Assembly: GCF_003054325.1 (NCBI RefSeq)
Contig: NZ_QBKU01000009.1
Location: 1 to 64,000, forward strand
DNA length: 64,000 nt
DNA from: Sulfitobacter mediterraneus
GTDB taxonomy: Bacteria > Pseudomonadota > Alphaproteobacteria > Rhodobacterales > Rhodobacteraceae
Reading direction: 5' to 3'
The notes below the pieces were generated by a model. That model saw only the letters and a list, made by a program, of their open reading frames with translations, had not been told where the DNA came from and made no database searches. The position numbers and the translations under genes were made by a program. Positions within the stretch are counted from its first letter, which is position 1. Each line of letters starts with the position of its first letter. Positions 17,641-26,215 of this stretch are shown one piece after another.

Positions 17641-18183
17641 CTACTCGAACCTGATTGCGGGCGCGGTGATCTTGCTGATCACTGCACCGGTGTTCACCGC
17701 ACGATAAATAGATCTGGGCGGGCGGGCGTCCTGATCAACGCTGCGGCACACCCACTGCCTGCTTTCCATCGCCTTCAACGATTGGGACAAAGCCCGATCC
17801 GTGATGCTGCGCAGATTTCGTTTGATCTGGTTGAAATGGCGTGGCGCATAAAGCGAGGTCAGAACCGGCAATGTCCATGACCTGCGCAGCAGTTCGCGAC
17901 CTTCCTCCACCGGAACGCTTTGAATTTTGCTGGCGATTGCAGCCGCGGCAATGCCCTGCGCCGTCAGGCGGAACTCCGGGCGCAAAGGATGACCATAACC
18001 GGGGTTTCTTTCCACCAGCCCCATCTTGATCAGGTGATCCATGCTTTGGGCAAATGCCGTCCGGCTCGCCCCGGTCGCAGCCAGCAAAGGCGCCTGCCGC
18101 GCCGCGATGCCCTCGTGCAGTTTTGACAGAATGGGCAGCGCCCATGCGCGCGAGGTAATGTTGACAAACAACTCAATGTCCAT
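17641..18183 (-). CDS. HxlR-like regulator with two tandem winged helices
   Basis: A 180-aa DNA-binding protein. The first half (about 8-90) has RAWALPILSKL followed by a winged-helix pattern ending in RPEFRLTAQG. The second half (about 100-178) starts with the parallel RSWTLPVLTSL and contains FNQIKRNLRSITDRALSQSL, the typical HxlR recognition region. HxlR proteins normally have one such domain and dimerise, so this looks like an internal duplication acting as a fused dimer. It is divergent from the VOC gene across 39 bp and probably controls it. The ligand is unknown. Confidence 0.78.
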   Translation of the reverse strand: MDIELFVNITSRAWALPILSKLHEGIAARQAPLLAATGASRTAFAQSMDHLIKMGLVERNPGYGHPLRPEFRLTAQGIAAAAIASKIQSVPVEEGRELLRRSWTLPVLTSLYAPRHFNQIKRNLRSITDRALSQSLKAMESRQWVCRSVDQDARPPRSIYRAVNTGAVISKITAPAIRFE

Positions 18184-18206
18184 AAAGTATAGTTAGTATA
18201 TTTAGA
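18184..18206. promoter_or_regulatory. AT-rich imperfect inverted repeat between HxlR and VOC genes
   Basis: The 39-bp divergent spacer holds TAAAGTATAGTTAGTATATT followed by TA, an imperfect dyad with arms TAAA(G)TATA and TATATTTA around GTTAG. It adjoins the regulator start and is the natural operator candidate for the divergent pair. This is inferred from position and symmetry only. Confidence 0.4.
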
Positions 18207-18222
18207 ATCAAAAGGAAAGACC

Positions 18223-18603
18223 ATGCCCCTCATTTCGTTGGACAAGACCATCACCATCGCCCTTTCCGTCAAAGACCGGCACGCCAGCGCCGCATGGTAT
18301 GAACGCATGCTGGGGTTTGAAACGCTCTACCACGCCGACGAGGCGGGCTGGTCAGAGCTGCAAACCAACACGGCAGGCGTCACGATCGGCCTGGGCGAGC
18401 ACACAAAACCCGCTCCCGGCAATTGTGTGCCGGTGTTTGGCACCGCTGATCTGGATGCCGGACGCCAAGCGCTGGAACAGGCCGATGTCAAATTCGATGG
18501 CCCAACCGATGTGGTCGAAGGGATGGTTAAGACAGCAACGTTCTATGACCCCGATGGCAACGCCTTGATGCTTGCCGAAGATCTCACCGGACAGGCGGAA
18601 TAG
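18223..18603 (+). CDS. VOC (glyoxalase/dioxygenase fold) family protein
   Basis: A 126-aa protein of the vicinal oxygen chelate superfamily: two beta-alpha-beta-beta-beta modules, with IALSVKDRHASAAWYERMLGF opening the first and TATFYDPDGNALMLAED closing the second. Members bind metal or small hydrophobic compounds and include glyoxalases, resistance proteins and dioxygenases; which applies here cannot be told. The start follows AAAAGGAAAGACC. It is divergent from the tandem HxlR regulator, its likely repressor or activator. Confidence 0.87.
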   Translation: MPLISLDKTITIALSVKDRHASAAWYERMLGFETLYHADEAGWSELQTNTAGVTIGLGEHTKPAPGNCVPVFGTADLDAGRQALEQADVKFDGPTDVVEGMVKTATFYDPDGNALMLAEDLTGQAE

Positions 18604-19040
18604 GGTGAAACGGGCCAGAGGCGGGTAAAAACGGCTATCCGGCCAATTTTGGCCGGGTAGATGCAATTGGTTTGTGGCAGATGTCGGCTATGCGGACTTA
18701 GCTGCCCATAAAGTGCCACCGCGCCCGAACCGAGGGGCAGGAAGCAAAGCGCCCGCCCCGTCAAACCCTAGGTTTGCCTTCGGCAAAACGGGGCGGTTCG
18801 GGCGCTGCCAAATCGGAGATTTGGCAATTCGGCTTCATCTCATAGGATATCAAAAGGCTCATAGCTGACATCCGACTGTCTTCCTCAGCCCTCCCAGCAG
18901 GCAAGCAAGCTTCATCGCCATCATTCTGCTGCGGTCTGGGCGGAGTAATCAAGACAGCTTTCACCGCGGCAGATCAGACCCCCAACAACCACTGTCAGCC
19001 CGAATGCCCGATCAAAATCCCGCAATGAACCTGGCAAAGA
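18604..19040. other. 437-bp non-coding region with nested hairpins
   Basis: No convincing gene lies between the VOC and nitronate monooxygenase genes, which converge here. The first half is densely structured (separate repeat entry, 18681-18871). From 18872 to 19040 I see only low-information sequence ending near the monooxygenase stop codon. Confidence 0.6.
18681..18871. repeat. Structured element with near-perfect terminal inverted repeats
   Basis: The ends ATGTCGGCTATG (18681-18692) and CATAGCTGACAT (18860-18871) are inverted copies matching at 11 of 12 positions. Inside are nested arms GCGCCCGAACCG/CGGTTCGGGCGC (18721-18732 and 18794-18805) and CGCCCCGT/ACGGGGCG (18754-18761, 18788-18795). 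Two mutually exclusive small hairpins follow, CAAACC-CTA-GGTTTG (18762-18776) and TTTGCC-TTC-GGCAAA (18773-18787), then TGCCAAATC-GGA-GATTTGGCA (18806-18826). No target-site duplication or transposase is visible. It may be a MITE remnant, a REP-like element or a terminator array. Confidence 0.6.
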
Positions 19041-20027
19041 TCAAAGCGCAGAAACGCCTCTTTGCAGTAGCCTCCTCGCATCGTGATAGATCTCTTCGAC
19101 GATATCGGCGGCCGGCATCATTTCGCGCACAAGTGACACACCTTGCCCTGACCAAAGCGACATCGCCTCCACGTCACCAGAGGTTTCGGGCAGGGGGGTA
19201 TAGCTTTGATACCGGACAACCGGATCGCCATTTGGGCGTGCGCCAATCTGTTCATCCTCATTTGGCCTGAGACCGGGGGCAGATCCTCCTGCCTCCAACC
19301 AGCCTCGCGAGGTTGTATTGGACAAGGCCCGATGCGGCGCGTCTGGCCAGCCGACGTCATATAGGTCATGCGCCCATTGCGTATCGGCCTCTGAGGCCAG
19401 CAAAATCCGGTCGCGGTACACCTCGTGAATTGTCGCCTCCGAACTGGCCAACAGCCGTGTTCCGATCCAAACACCCGATGCGCCCAGCATCATGGCGGCT
19501 GCCATGCCCCGTCCGTCGGCGATCCCGCCTGCGGCCACGACCGGAATATCGACCGCATCCACCACGGAAGGGATCAGGGCCATGGTCGACACCTGCCCCC
19601 AAACGTGACCTCCGGCCTCCCAACCCTGCGCAACAATCACGTCGGCACCGGCCTTGGCAGCTGTTTTCGCTTCCTTGGCGTTTCCGACGCTCGCCAGCAC
19701 CTTCAATCCACCTGCCTTTGCCCGCGCAATGGCCGATGGCTCCATTCCCCAGAACAATGACACGCCATGCACCCCTTCGGCGATGCAGGCGTCCAGTTGT
19801 TCCTGATAGGGGAAAGACAGGTTCAGATTTACCGCAAAATTCCGATCCGTCAGGGCGCGCAGCGCATCAATCCCCCGATGCACCTGATCCTTCGGCCTTC
19901 CCCAAAGGGGTATGACACCATACCCGCCCGCATTGCAGACCGCAGCCACCAGTTCCGGCCCTGCCGCGCCGGCCATCGGGGCTGAGAAAATTGGTTTTGT
20001 AACTTGCAAGATATCCAAAAGGTGCAT
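19041..20027 (-). CDS. Nitronate monooxygenase family flavoprotein
   Basis: A 328-aa FMN-dependent TIM-barrel protein of the 2-nitropropane dioxygenase/nitronate monooxygenase family, which oxidises alkyl nitronates such as propionate-3-nitronate. Visible segments are FSAPMAGAAGPELVAAVCNA, the catalytic-His region GWEAGGHVWGQVST and the FMN phosphate loop VVAAGGIADGRG with GASGVWIGTRLL. The ATG at 20027 has AAGGAGA ten bases upstream; the frame is open to 20087 without a better site. It may also be an enoyl-ACP reductase-like (FabK) relative, but the fatty-acid context is missing. Confidence 0.86.
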   Translation of the reverse strand: MHLLDILQVTKPIFSAPMAGAAGPELVAAVCNAGGYGVIPLWGRPKDQVHRGIDALRALTDRNFAVNLNLSFPYQEQLDACIAEGVHGVSLFWGMEPSAIARAKAGGLKVLASVGNAKEAKTAAKAGADVIVAQGWEAGGHVWGQVSTMALIPSVVDAVDIPVVAAGGIADGRGMAAAMMLGASGVWIGTRLLASSEATIHEVYRDRILLASEADTQWAHDLYDVGWPDAPHRALSNTTSRGWLEAGGSAPGLRPNEDEQIGARPNGDPVVRYQSYTPLPETSGDVEAMSLWSGQGVSLVREMMPAADIVEEIYHDARRLLQRGVSAL

Positions 20028-20218
20028 CGGCAAAGAGTCTCCTTTATTGATGCTCTGCATTGAGCGTCCAACATGTGGTGCTGTCAATTAAGCTTAGGCA
20101 TCATTTGGGCTTTCCCAAACCTCTGATATGGAAGTTGAGATGCATGCCCGTGCCATATCAATGGCCAATCCCCGCCAGTCCGGTTTCGTTTGAATGCAGG
20201 GCAGAACCCTATCCACAA

Positions 20219-20245
20219 CAAAAAAGCCCCGCAAAACGCGGGGCC
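20219..20245 (-). terminator. Rho-independent terminator of the purine operon
   Basis: On the minus strand a 7-bp GC stem, GCCCCGC/GCGGGGC with loop GTTTT, is followed directly by TTTTTT. It lies about 27 bp past the stop codon of the BMP binding-protein gene. This is the clearest intrinsic terminator in the window and marks the end of the xdh-transporter operon. Confidence 0.88.
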
Positions 20246-20271
20246 TTTCTATTTCTCAAAGCATGATCCGC

Positions 20272-21345
20272 TTATTGCGGGATCGTGCCCTCGATGCCTT
20301 CGACGTAGAAGTTCATGCCAGCCAGCGTGCCATCATCAGCTGTCGCACCATCGGCCAGAAACGCGCTGCCGTCCTGCTTGTTCAGCGGGCCGGTGAAGGC
20401 GTGGTAAGACCCATCGGCCAATGCCGCCTTCAGCGCCAGTGCCTCTTCCTTGACTTTGGCAGGCACCGCATCGGAAATCTCGCCAATGCCAACCATGCCT
20501 GCGCCGATGCCATCCCATGTGTCTGTGCTTTCCCATGTGCCATCCATCACGGCCTTGGTCCGTGCGATGTAGTAAGGCGCCCAGTCATCAATGATCGAAG
20601 ACACACGCGGATGTGGTGCATATTGACCCATGTCAGAGGCCTGACCAAACGTAATTACATTGCCCGCTTCCTGCGCTGCGGCCTGCGGCGCGGTGGAATC
20701 GGTGTGCTGCAAAATCACGTCAGCGCCCTGTTCGATCAGAACCTTGGCGGCATCCGCCTCTTTGGCCGGATCAAACCATGTGTAGGCCCAAACGATCTTG
20801 AACTGCACATCAGGGTTCACCTTACGCGCGTGGATAAAGGCAGAGTTGATCCCACGGATCACTTCGGGGATCGGATAAGACCCGATATAACCGATGATGT
20901 TGCTCTCGGTCATGGACCCGGCAATATGGCCCTGAATGGCGCGGCCTTCATAGAAACGTGCCGAATAGGTCGATACGTTGTCTGCCCGCTTGTAGCCGGT
21001 CGCATGCTCGAACTTCACCTTCGGGAATTTCTTGGCGACATTGATCGTTGGATCCATATAGCCGAAAGACGTGGTGAAAATCAGATCCGCACCGTCCAGC
21101 GCCATCTGCGTCATCACCCGCTCGGAATCCGGGCCCTCGGCCACGTTCTCAACGAACACGGTCTCAACCTTGTCGCCGAATTCTTCTTCAACGGCCAAAC
21201 GGCCCTTGTTGTGTTCATATGTCCAGCCGCCATCGCCAACTGGTCCAACATAGACAAAACCAACCTTGGTCTTGTCGTCAGCCGCCGCCGCCGTGGCCAG
21301 CCCCAGCGCAAGCGCCGCGCTTGTCAAAAGTGCAGAGAGTTTCAT
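20272..21345 (-). CDS. BMP-family ABC transporter substrate-binding protein (purine/nucleoside)
   Basis: A 357-aa periplasmic binding protein of the basic membrane protein (Bmp/PnrA) family, which bind purine nucleosides or bases. It has a Sec signal peptide (MKLSALLTSAALALGLATAAAA) with no lipobox, then KVGFVYVGPVGDGGWTYEH, the Bmp N-terminal motif, and later GYIGSYPIPEVIRGINSA. It is the last gene of the operon that begins with xdhA, so xanthine, hypoxanthine or guanine-type ligands are likely by context. It ends just before a strong terminator. Confidence 0.9.
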   Translation of the reverse strand: MKLSALLTSAALALGLATAAAADDKTKVGFVYVGPVGDGGWTYEHNKGRLAVEEEFGDKVETVFVENVAEGPDSERVMTQMALDGADLIFTTSFGYMDPTINVAKKFPKVKFEHATGYKRADNVSTYSARFYEGRAIQGHIAGSMTESNIIGYIGSYPIPEVIRGINSAFIHARKVNPDVQFKIVWAYTWFDPAKEADAAKVLIEQGADVILQHTDSTAPQAAAQEAGNVITFGQASDMGQYAPHPRVSSIIDDWAPYYIARTKAVMDGTWESTDTWDGIGAGMVGIGEISDAVPAKVKEEALALKAALADGSYHAFTGPLNKQDGSAFLADGATADDGTLAGMNFYVEGIEGTIPQ

Positions 21346-21403
21346 TCAGGGTTCCCCATTGATTTGGCCCCGGATGATCCGGGGCAGTGGTCTGATTTGG
21401 CCT

Positions 21404-22324
21404 CTAATGCGAGGCATGGAAGGTGCGGCCAAGCGAGGCCGGAGCCGCCGATTTGTCCGCCGACAGGATCACCAACACGATGATCGTGATAACATAAGGC
21501 GACATTGCCAGATACTCGACAGGAATGGCAACGCCTGCGCCCTGCAAGTTCAGCTGTAATTGTGTAATGCCGCCAAAAAGATAAGCACCCAGCAACAGCC
21601 GCCAGGGCTTCCAACTGGCAAACACAACCAGCGCGAGCGCGATCCAGCCAACACCGGCGGTCATGCCTTCGGTCCATTGCGGCACGCGGATCAGGCTGAT
21701 GTAAGCCCCGCCGATACCCGCGCAGGCCCCACCAAACATGATCGCCAAGGTGCGAATGCGCACCACCTTATAGCCCAAAGCATGCGCCGCATCATGGCTT
21801 TCGCCCACCGCGCGCAGGATCAGCCCGGCACGGGTGAATTTCAACACCGCCCAAACCCCGGCGACCAGGGCAATGCCCAGATAAAGAATGATGTCATGGG
21901 TGAACAGGATCGGCCCGATCACCGGAATATCCGCCAATGGGCCAAAGTTGATATCGCCCAGCCGTGGCGGTTTGATCCCGACGTAAGATTGCCCCAAAAG
22001 CGCCGAAAGCCCCAGCCCGAACAGCGTCAGCGCCAGACCAGAGGCGACCTGATTGGCCAGAGTGATCTGCGTCAGGAACGCGAAAAGCAAGCTCAGCGCC
22101 GCACCCCCAACCGCCGCCGCCACAAAGCCCAGCATCGGCGACCCGGTTTCCACGGCCGTGGCAAAACCACAGATCGCCCCGGTGATCATCATCCCCTCAA
22201 CCCCGAGGTTCAGCACCCCGGATTTTTCGACAACGAGTTCGCCAATGGCCGCAAAGATCAGCGGTGTCGCGGCCACGAGGAAACCGGCGATAAACAGGAT
22301 TGGGTTGATTGCTGAAAGGTCCAT
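21404..22324 (-). CDS. ABC transporter permease (BMP-type nucleobase importer)
   Basis: A 306-aa inner-membrane permease of the branched-chain/BPD_transp_2 family, about eight to ten membrane helices. The diagnostic segment GELVVEKSGVLNLGVEGMM near the N terminus is typical of the second permease of Bmp-type nucleoside transporters. The ATG at 22324 shares its A with the TAA stop of the small membrane-protein gene (TAATG), so translation is probably coupled. It works with the larger permease, the ATPase and the BMP protein of this operon. Confidence 0.9.
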   Translation of the reverse strand: MDLSAINPILFIAGFLVAATPLIFAAIGELVVEKSGVLNLGVEGMMITGAICGFATAVETGSPMLGFVAAAVGGAALSLLFAFLTQITLANQVASGLALTLFGLGLSALLGQSYVGIKPPRLGDINFGPLADIPVIGPILFTHDIILYLGIALVAGVWAVLKFTRAGLILRAVGESHDAAHALGYKVVRIRTLAIMFGGACAGIGGAYISLIRVPQWTEGMTAGVGWIALALVVFASWKPWRLLLGAYLFGGITQLQLNLQGAGVAIPVEYLAMSPYVITIIVLVILSADKSAAPASLGRTFHASH

Positions 22325-22620
22325 TAGACTTCTCCCGCCAGTTTCAGGCCGATCCAAGAGCCGCAGATCGCGCCAATCCAAAACCCGGTTAGTTCAGTCA
22401 GACTTCTTTCCCGCCTCTCTTTCGGCGAAAAGACGAGCGCGAAGCAATATCCCGCAAACGGAGCGCCTGTAATGAGCAGAAGCAAAAGAATTCCAGGCAT
22501 GCCTGAGAAGGGAAACAAGAACATCATCGGCACTACGGAAAGTGGCGTGAAGGCCAGAACCGCGAATACGGCACCAGAAACGCCAAAGGCTTTAACGAGA
22601 ACTCCGATCAGGGTATCCAT
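22324..22620 (-). CDS. Small membrane protein inserted between the two permease genes
   Basis: A 98-aa protein I do not recognise. It is strongly hydrophobic with about three membrane segments (FGVSGAVFAVLAFTPLSVV, GILLLLLITGAPFAGYCFAL and a C-terminal FWIGAICGSWIGLKL) and a basic loop SPKERRERSL. The ATG at 22620 overlaps the stop of the upstream permease (TGATG), and its own stop overlaps the next ATG (TAATG). It is therefore locked into the translational chain of a transporter whose usual gene sets have no such member. Its base composition looks lower in G+C than its neighbours by eye. It could be an accessory subunit or an inserted gene. Confidence 0.75.
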   Translation of the reverse strand: MDTLIGVLVKAFGVSGAVFAVLAFTPLSVVPMMFLFPFSGMPGILLLLLITGAPFAGYCFALVFSPKERRERSLTELTGFWIGAICGSWIGLKLAGEV

Positions 22621-23702
22621 CACGCCACCTCCGCCCGGCCAAAGCGCAGCCGGTAATTTGTGAACATATCCAGCGCCAGCAGGAAAAACAAAAGCATCCC
22701 CTGAAACACCTGAATGGCAGCGGCAGGCAGGCCCAGATTGCTCTGCGCGATGTCCCCGCCAATATAGGTCAGCGCCATAAGCAGCCCGGCCAGCAGAATG
22801 CCAACCGGATGCAACCGGCCCAAAAACGCCACGATAATCGCGGTGAACCCATAGCCAACGTTGAAATCAATGGTCACCTGACCCGCGGGACCAGAAACCT
22901 CGAACAGCCCCGCCAAACCTGCCAGCAGCCCCGACATGCCCATGCAGAACAACACCAGCCGCGTTGGGTTCACCCCTGAAAACTTTGCCGCACGCGGCGC
23001 TTCGCCGGTGACGCGAATGGCAAAGCCAAGGCGGTGCTTGCTCAGCAGCACATAGGCAAAGATCACCGCGATCATCGCCGCGACGACACCCCAATGCATG
23101 CCGGAACCGGCAATCAGATCGGCGTTATACGCACTCTCATATTGTTGCAGGTTGCGCGAGCCGGGAAACCCGAACCCTTCGGGATTTTTCAACAATCCCA
23201 ATGACATGGACGCCAAGAATTGCTCTGCCACATAGACCAGCATCAAGGACACCAAAATCTCGTTGGTGCCAAAACGCACCTTCAAAAACGCCGGGATCAT
23301 CGCCCAAAGCCAGCCACCAAAGCCCCCCGCCATCACCATCAACGGAAAGATGTACCATCCCTCAAGCGGATAGAACGCCAGCCCCATTCCCGCGCCAAAC
23401 AGCGCGCCCATGATGTATTGCCCCTCGGCCCCGATGTTCCAGATCCCCGCCTTGAACCCAAGGCTGAGCCCGATCGCAATCAGCACCAGCGGCGCGCCTT
23501 TGATCAACAGTTGCGGGCGATAATAGAACGCAAACTCACCAAAGAGCGGCTCCCAGAAAATCGTCTGGATCGAGGTCAACGGATCTTTGCCAAGCGCTAT
23601 AAACAGCAGCCCGCCAAACACCATCGTCGCCACAACCGCCAACAACGGCGTCGCCAGCGAAAATGCACGGCTTGGTTCTGGTCGCTTTTCCAACCGGATC
23701 AT
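22620..23702 (-). CDS. ABC transporter permease (BMP-type nucleobase importer, larger subunit)
   Basis: A 360-aa inner-membrane permease of the BPD_transp_2 family. The characteristic GLSLGFKAGIWNIGAEGQYIM segment (about 80-100) identifies the first permease of Bmp-type purine/nucleoside importers, and AIRVTGEAPRAAKFSGVNPT is the cytoplasmic coupling region. It follows the ATPase gene by 48 bp and overlaps the small membrane-protein gene downstream. Confidence 0.91.
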   Translation of the reverse strand: MIRLEKRPEPSRAFSLATPLLAVVATMVFGGLLFIALGKDPLTSIQTIFWEPLFGEFAFYYRPQLLIKGAPLVLIAIGLSLGFKAGIWNIGAEGQYIMGALFGAGMGLAFYPLEGWYIFPLMVMAGGFGGWLWAMIPAFLKVRFGTNEILVSLMLVYVAEQFLASMSLGLLKNPEGFGFPGSRNLQQYESAYNADLIAGSGMHWGVVAAMIAVIFAYVLLSKHRLGFAIRVTGEAPRAAKFSGVNPTRLVLFCMGMSGLLAGLAGLFEVSGPAGQVTIDFNVGYGFTAIIVAFLGRLHPVGILLAGLLMALTYIGGDIAQSNLGLPAAAIQVFQGMLLFFLLALDMFTNYRLRFGRAEVA

Positions 23703-23750
23703 GCGCGGCCCCCTGCTTCATTTGGCAAGAAAAACTCCTGCGCTGCGTGA

Positions 23751-25271
23751 TCAAACATGCGCCACCTCCATGCCATGCGCCCCGCCCATCATCAGGCCAA
23801 TCTCATCCACCGTCAGATCATGCGCGGGCCGTGGCGGCGACAACCGCCCTTCGTTCAATGCCGCGAACCGATCGGAGATTTCCATCAACTCGTCCAGATC
23901 CTGGCTGATCACCACCAGCGCCGTGCCATTCTCCGCCAGATCCAGAAGCGCCTGCCGGATCGACGCCGCGGCAGAGGCATCCACGCCCCATGTCGGCTGG
24001 TTCACTACCAACAGTTCTGGCCGTTGTAAAACCTCGCGGCCAATGACAAATTTCTGCAGATTTCCGCCCGACAGCGACCGCGCTGCGTTGCCGGGGCCGG
24101 GGGTGCGCACGTCAAATTGCGCAATGATTTTTTCGGCAAACTGCCGCGCCGCGCCCCAGTTGAGCAACCCGCCCTTTTCCAGCCCTTCACGGGCGGCTCC
24201 GGTCAACATGGCATTTTCCGTCAGCGACATATCGGGCGCGGCGGCATGGCCCAGCCGTTCTTCTGGCGCGGTCAGAATGCCCAGCCCCCGGCGCGGGTTC
24301 GGGCCAAGCAGGCCGACCTCGCGCCCCTGAAACAGGATCATCCCCGGCGTGGTCAACATCTCGCCGGACAATGCCGCCAGCAATTCGTCCTGCCCGTTGC
24401 CCGCAACCCCGCCAATGCCCAAAACCTCGCCGCGCCGCACCTCCACGGAAATGTCGCGCAGGGGCATGCCAAAAGCGCTTTGCGATTTTGCCGAAAGTGA
24501 TTTCAGCTCCAGCACCACCTCGCCGGGGGTTTTGCCCGCCCGTGTCGGGGTTTGCAAAACTGTGCCCACCATCATCTCGGCCATATCGCGGGCCGATGTT
24601 TCGGCAGGAACACATTCCCCCACCACCTTGCCGAGCCGCAGAATCGTCGCGCCATCGCATAGGGCGCGGATCTCTTCCAGCTTGTGTGAAATATACAGGA
24701 TCGCCGTGCCCTCGGCGCTGAGCTTGCGCAGGGTTTTGAACAGGATTTCAACCTCTTGCGGGGTCAATACGCTGGTTGGCTCGTCCATGATCAACAGCTT
24801 GGGTTCCTGAAGCAGACAACGAATAATCTCAACCCGCTGCCGTTCCCCCGCGGACAGATCCCCCACCACACGGTCGGGCGACAGCGGCAAACCATAGGTG
24901 TCCGACACATCGCGGATCTGCTGGCTCAGCGCGTTCAGTTTGGGGGCATTCTCCATGCCAAGAGCGATATTCTCCGCCACGGTCAGCGCGTCAAACAGCG
25001 AGAAATGCTGGAACACCATGCCAACCCCAGCCGCCCGCGCCGCGCGTGGCTCTGCCGGAGCAAAGGCCTCGCCGTTCATTTTCATGCTGCCTGCGTCCGG
25101 CTTGACCAAGCCATAGATCATCTTGACCAGCGTCGATTTACCCGCGCCATTTTCGCCCAGCAGGGCATGCACTTCGCCGGGCATAATGGCGAGGGAAACG
25201 CTGTCGTTGGCGACAACGCCCGGATAGGCTTTGGTCAACCCGGTGAGATCAAGTAGGGGCGTGTCGGTCAT
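23751..25271 (-). CDS. ABC transporter ATPase, two nucleotide-binding domains (purine importer)
   Basis: A 506-aa tandem ATPase that drives the BMP-type importer. The first domain has the Walker A GENGAGKST (39-47), signature LSAGERQRVEI and Walker B LLIMDEPTSVLTP. The second has the degenerate Walker A GVAGNGQDELL and signature LSGGNLQKFVIG, as usual in this family. The ATG at 25271 overlaps the xdhC stop (ATGA), tying the transporter to xanthine dehydrogenase expression. The frame remains open into xdhC upstream but without family sequence. Confidence 0.93.
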   Translation of the reverse strand: MTDTPLLDLTGLTKAYPGVVANDSVSLAIMPGEVHALLGENGAGKSTLVKMIYGLVKPDAGSMKMNGEAFAPAEPRAARAAGVGMVFQHFSLFDALTVAENIALGMENAPKLNALSQQIRDVSDTYGLPLSPDRVVGDLSAGERQRVEIIRCLLQEPKLLIMDEPTSVLTPQEVEILFKTLRKLSAEGTAILYISHKLEEIRALCDGATILRLGKVVGECVPAETSARDMAEMMVGTVLQTPTRAGKTPGEVVLELKSLSAKSQSAFGMPLRDISVEVRRGEVLGIGGVAGNGQDELLAALSGEMLTTPGMILFQGREVGLLGPNPRRGLGILTAPEERLGHAAAPDMSLTENAMLTGAAREGLEKGGLLNWGAARQFAEKIIAQFDVRTPGPGNAARSLSGGNLQKFVIGREVLQRPELLVVNQPTWGVDASAAASIRQALLDLAENGTALVVISQDLDELMEISDRFAALNEGRLSPPRPAHDLTVDEIGLMMGGAHGMEVAHV

Positions 25272-26215
25272 GAATGGCTCACTTTCCGGGGCGTTGAAAC
25301 AGGCGCTAGCATATGCGCCGCGATGCTTAGCGCAATGGCTTGCGGGTGTTTTCCAAAGGCTGGATCGCCAATCGGACAAGCAATGCGGGAAATTTGGGCG
25401 GGGGCATGTCCCAATGCCGCAAGCCGTTTGCGGAACCGCGCCCATTTGGTGGCTGATCCGATCAATCCGGCATGGCCAAAATCGCGGCGCAGCAGGTGGT
25501 GACACAGCTCCAGATCATAGTCATGCTCGGGGGTCATGATGTAATGCGCCGCATCGGGCGCGGCCTTGGCCATCACCTCGGTCGGCATCGCCGCATCACT
25601 GCGCACGCCCATCGGCACATCCGCCAATTGCTCTAGCCGCAGGTCGGTCAACACCACGTCAAACTGCGGCAACGGGGCCAAGACCGCAGCCAATGCTTTG
25701 CCCACATGCCCCGCGCCATAGATCACCACCTGCTGTTGCGGCTGCCACAATGCCTCGGCCAACCACCCGTTTTGATAGGTCAGGGGCAGGGGCGCTGGGC
25801 CAGCCGCCGCACGGGCCAGTTTCCGGTGCAGCTTTTCAGGGAGCGCCGCCTCTGCATCGGGGGACACCGCCCGCGCATGAATCGCCGGATAGTCGCTGCG
25901 CCAACCGGCCAGTGTCTCTGGGTCAAACACCTCCGTGACCACAGTAACCGCACCGCCGCAGCATTGATTGAGCGCCGGACCCAGCGCCGCCCGCCGCAGA
26001 TGCAGCCTCTGATCACCCGCCAACATCTTGCGGGCCTGTTCCATACATTGCAGCTCAAGCTGGCCGCCGCCAATCGTGCCGGAACTACCGCCATCCCAGA
26101 CCAGCATCGCGGTTCCCGCCTGCCTGGGGGCCGACCCTTGCACCTGCGCCAGAACGATCCGTGCCACTTTGCCGTGGTGCTGGGTCGCTTGGGTCAGGGC
26201 CGCCAGATCAAACAT
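25268..26215 (-). CDS. xdhC: Xanthine dehydrogenase accessory protein XdhC
   Basis: A 315-aa cytosolic chaperone that binds the molybdenum cofactor and inserts its sulfurated form into XdhB. The N-terminal XdhC/CoxI segment has GSAPRQAGTAMLVWDGG and GTIGGGQLELQCME, and the CCGG motif (LNQCCGGAVTVV) follows. The C-terminal Rossmann half starts with VVIYGAGHVGKALAAVL and ends with GLIGSATKWARF. It adjoins xdhB with a shared stop/start and overlaps the ATPase gene. Confidence 0.93.
   Translation of the reverse strand: MFDLAALTQATQHHGKVARIVLAQVQGSAPRQAGTAMLVWDGGSSGTIGGGQLELQCMEQARKMLAGDQRLHLRRAALGPALNQCCGGAVTVVTEVFDPETLAGWRSDYPAIHARAVSPDAEAALPEKLHRKLARAAAGPAPLPLTYQNGWLAEALWQPQQQVVIYGAGHVGKALAAVLAPLPQFDVVLTDLRLEQLADVPMGVRSDAAMPTEVMAKAAPDAAHYIMTPEHDYDLELCHHLLRRDFGHAGLIGSATKWARFRKRLAALGHAPAQISRIACPIGDPAFGKHPQAIALSIAAHMLAPVSTPRKVSHS

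Noticed and set aside
18761-18964. 67-codon minus-strand frame in the non-coding block
   Set aside because: It runs through the nested inverted repeats, has no ribosome site and resembles no protein.
20194-21483. 429-codon plus-strand frame opposite the BMP binding-protein gene
   Set aside because: It starts inside the terminator region and lies antisense to a complete binding protein with signal peptide; no motif on this strand.
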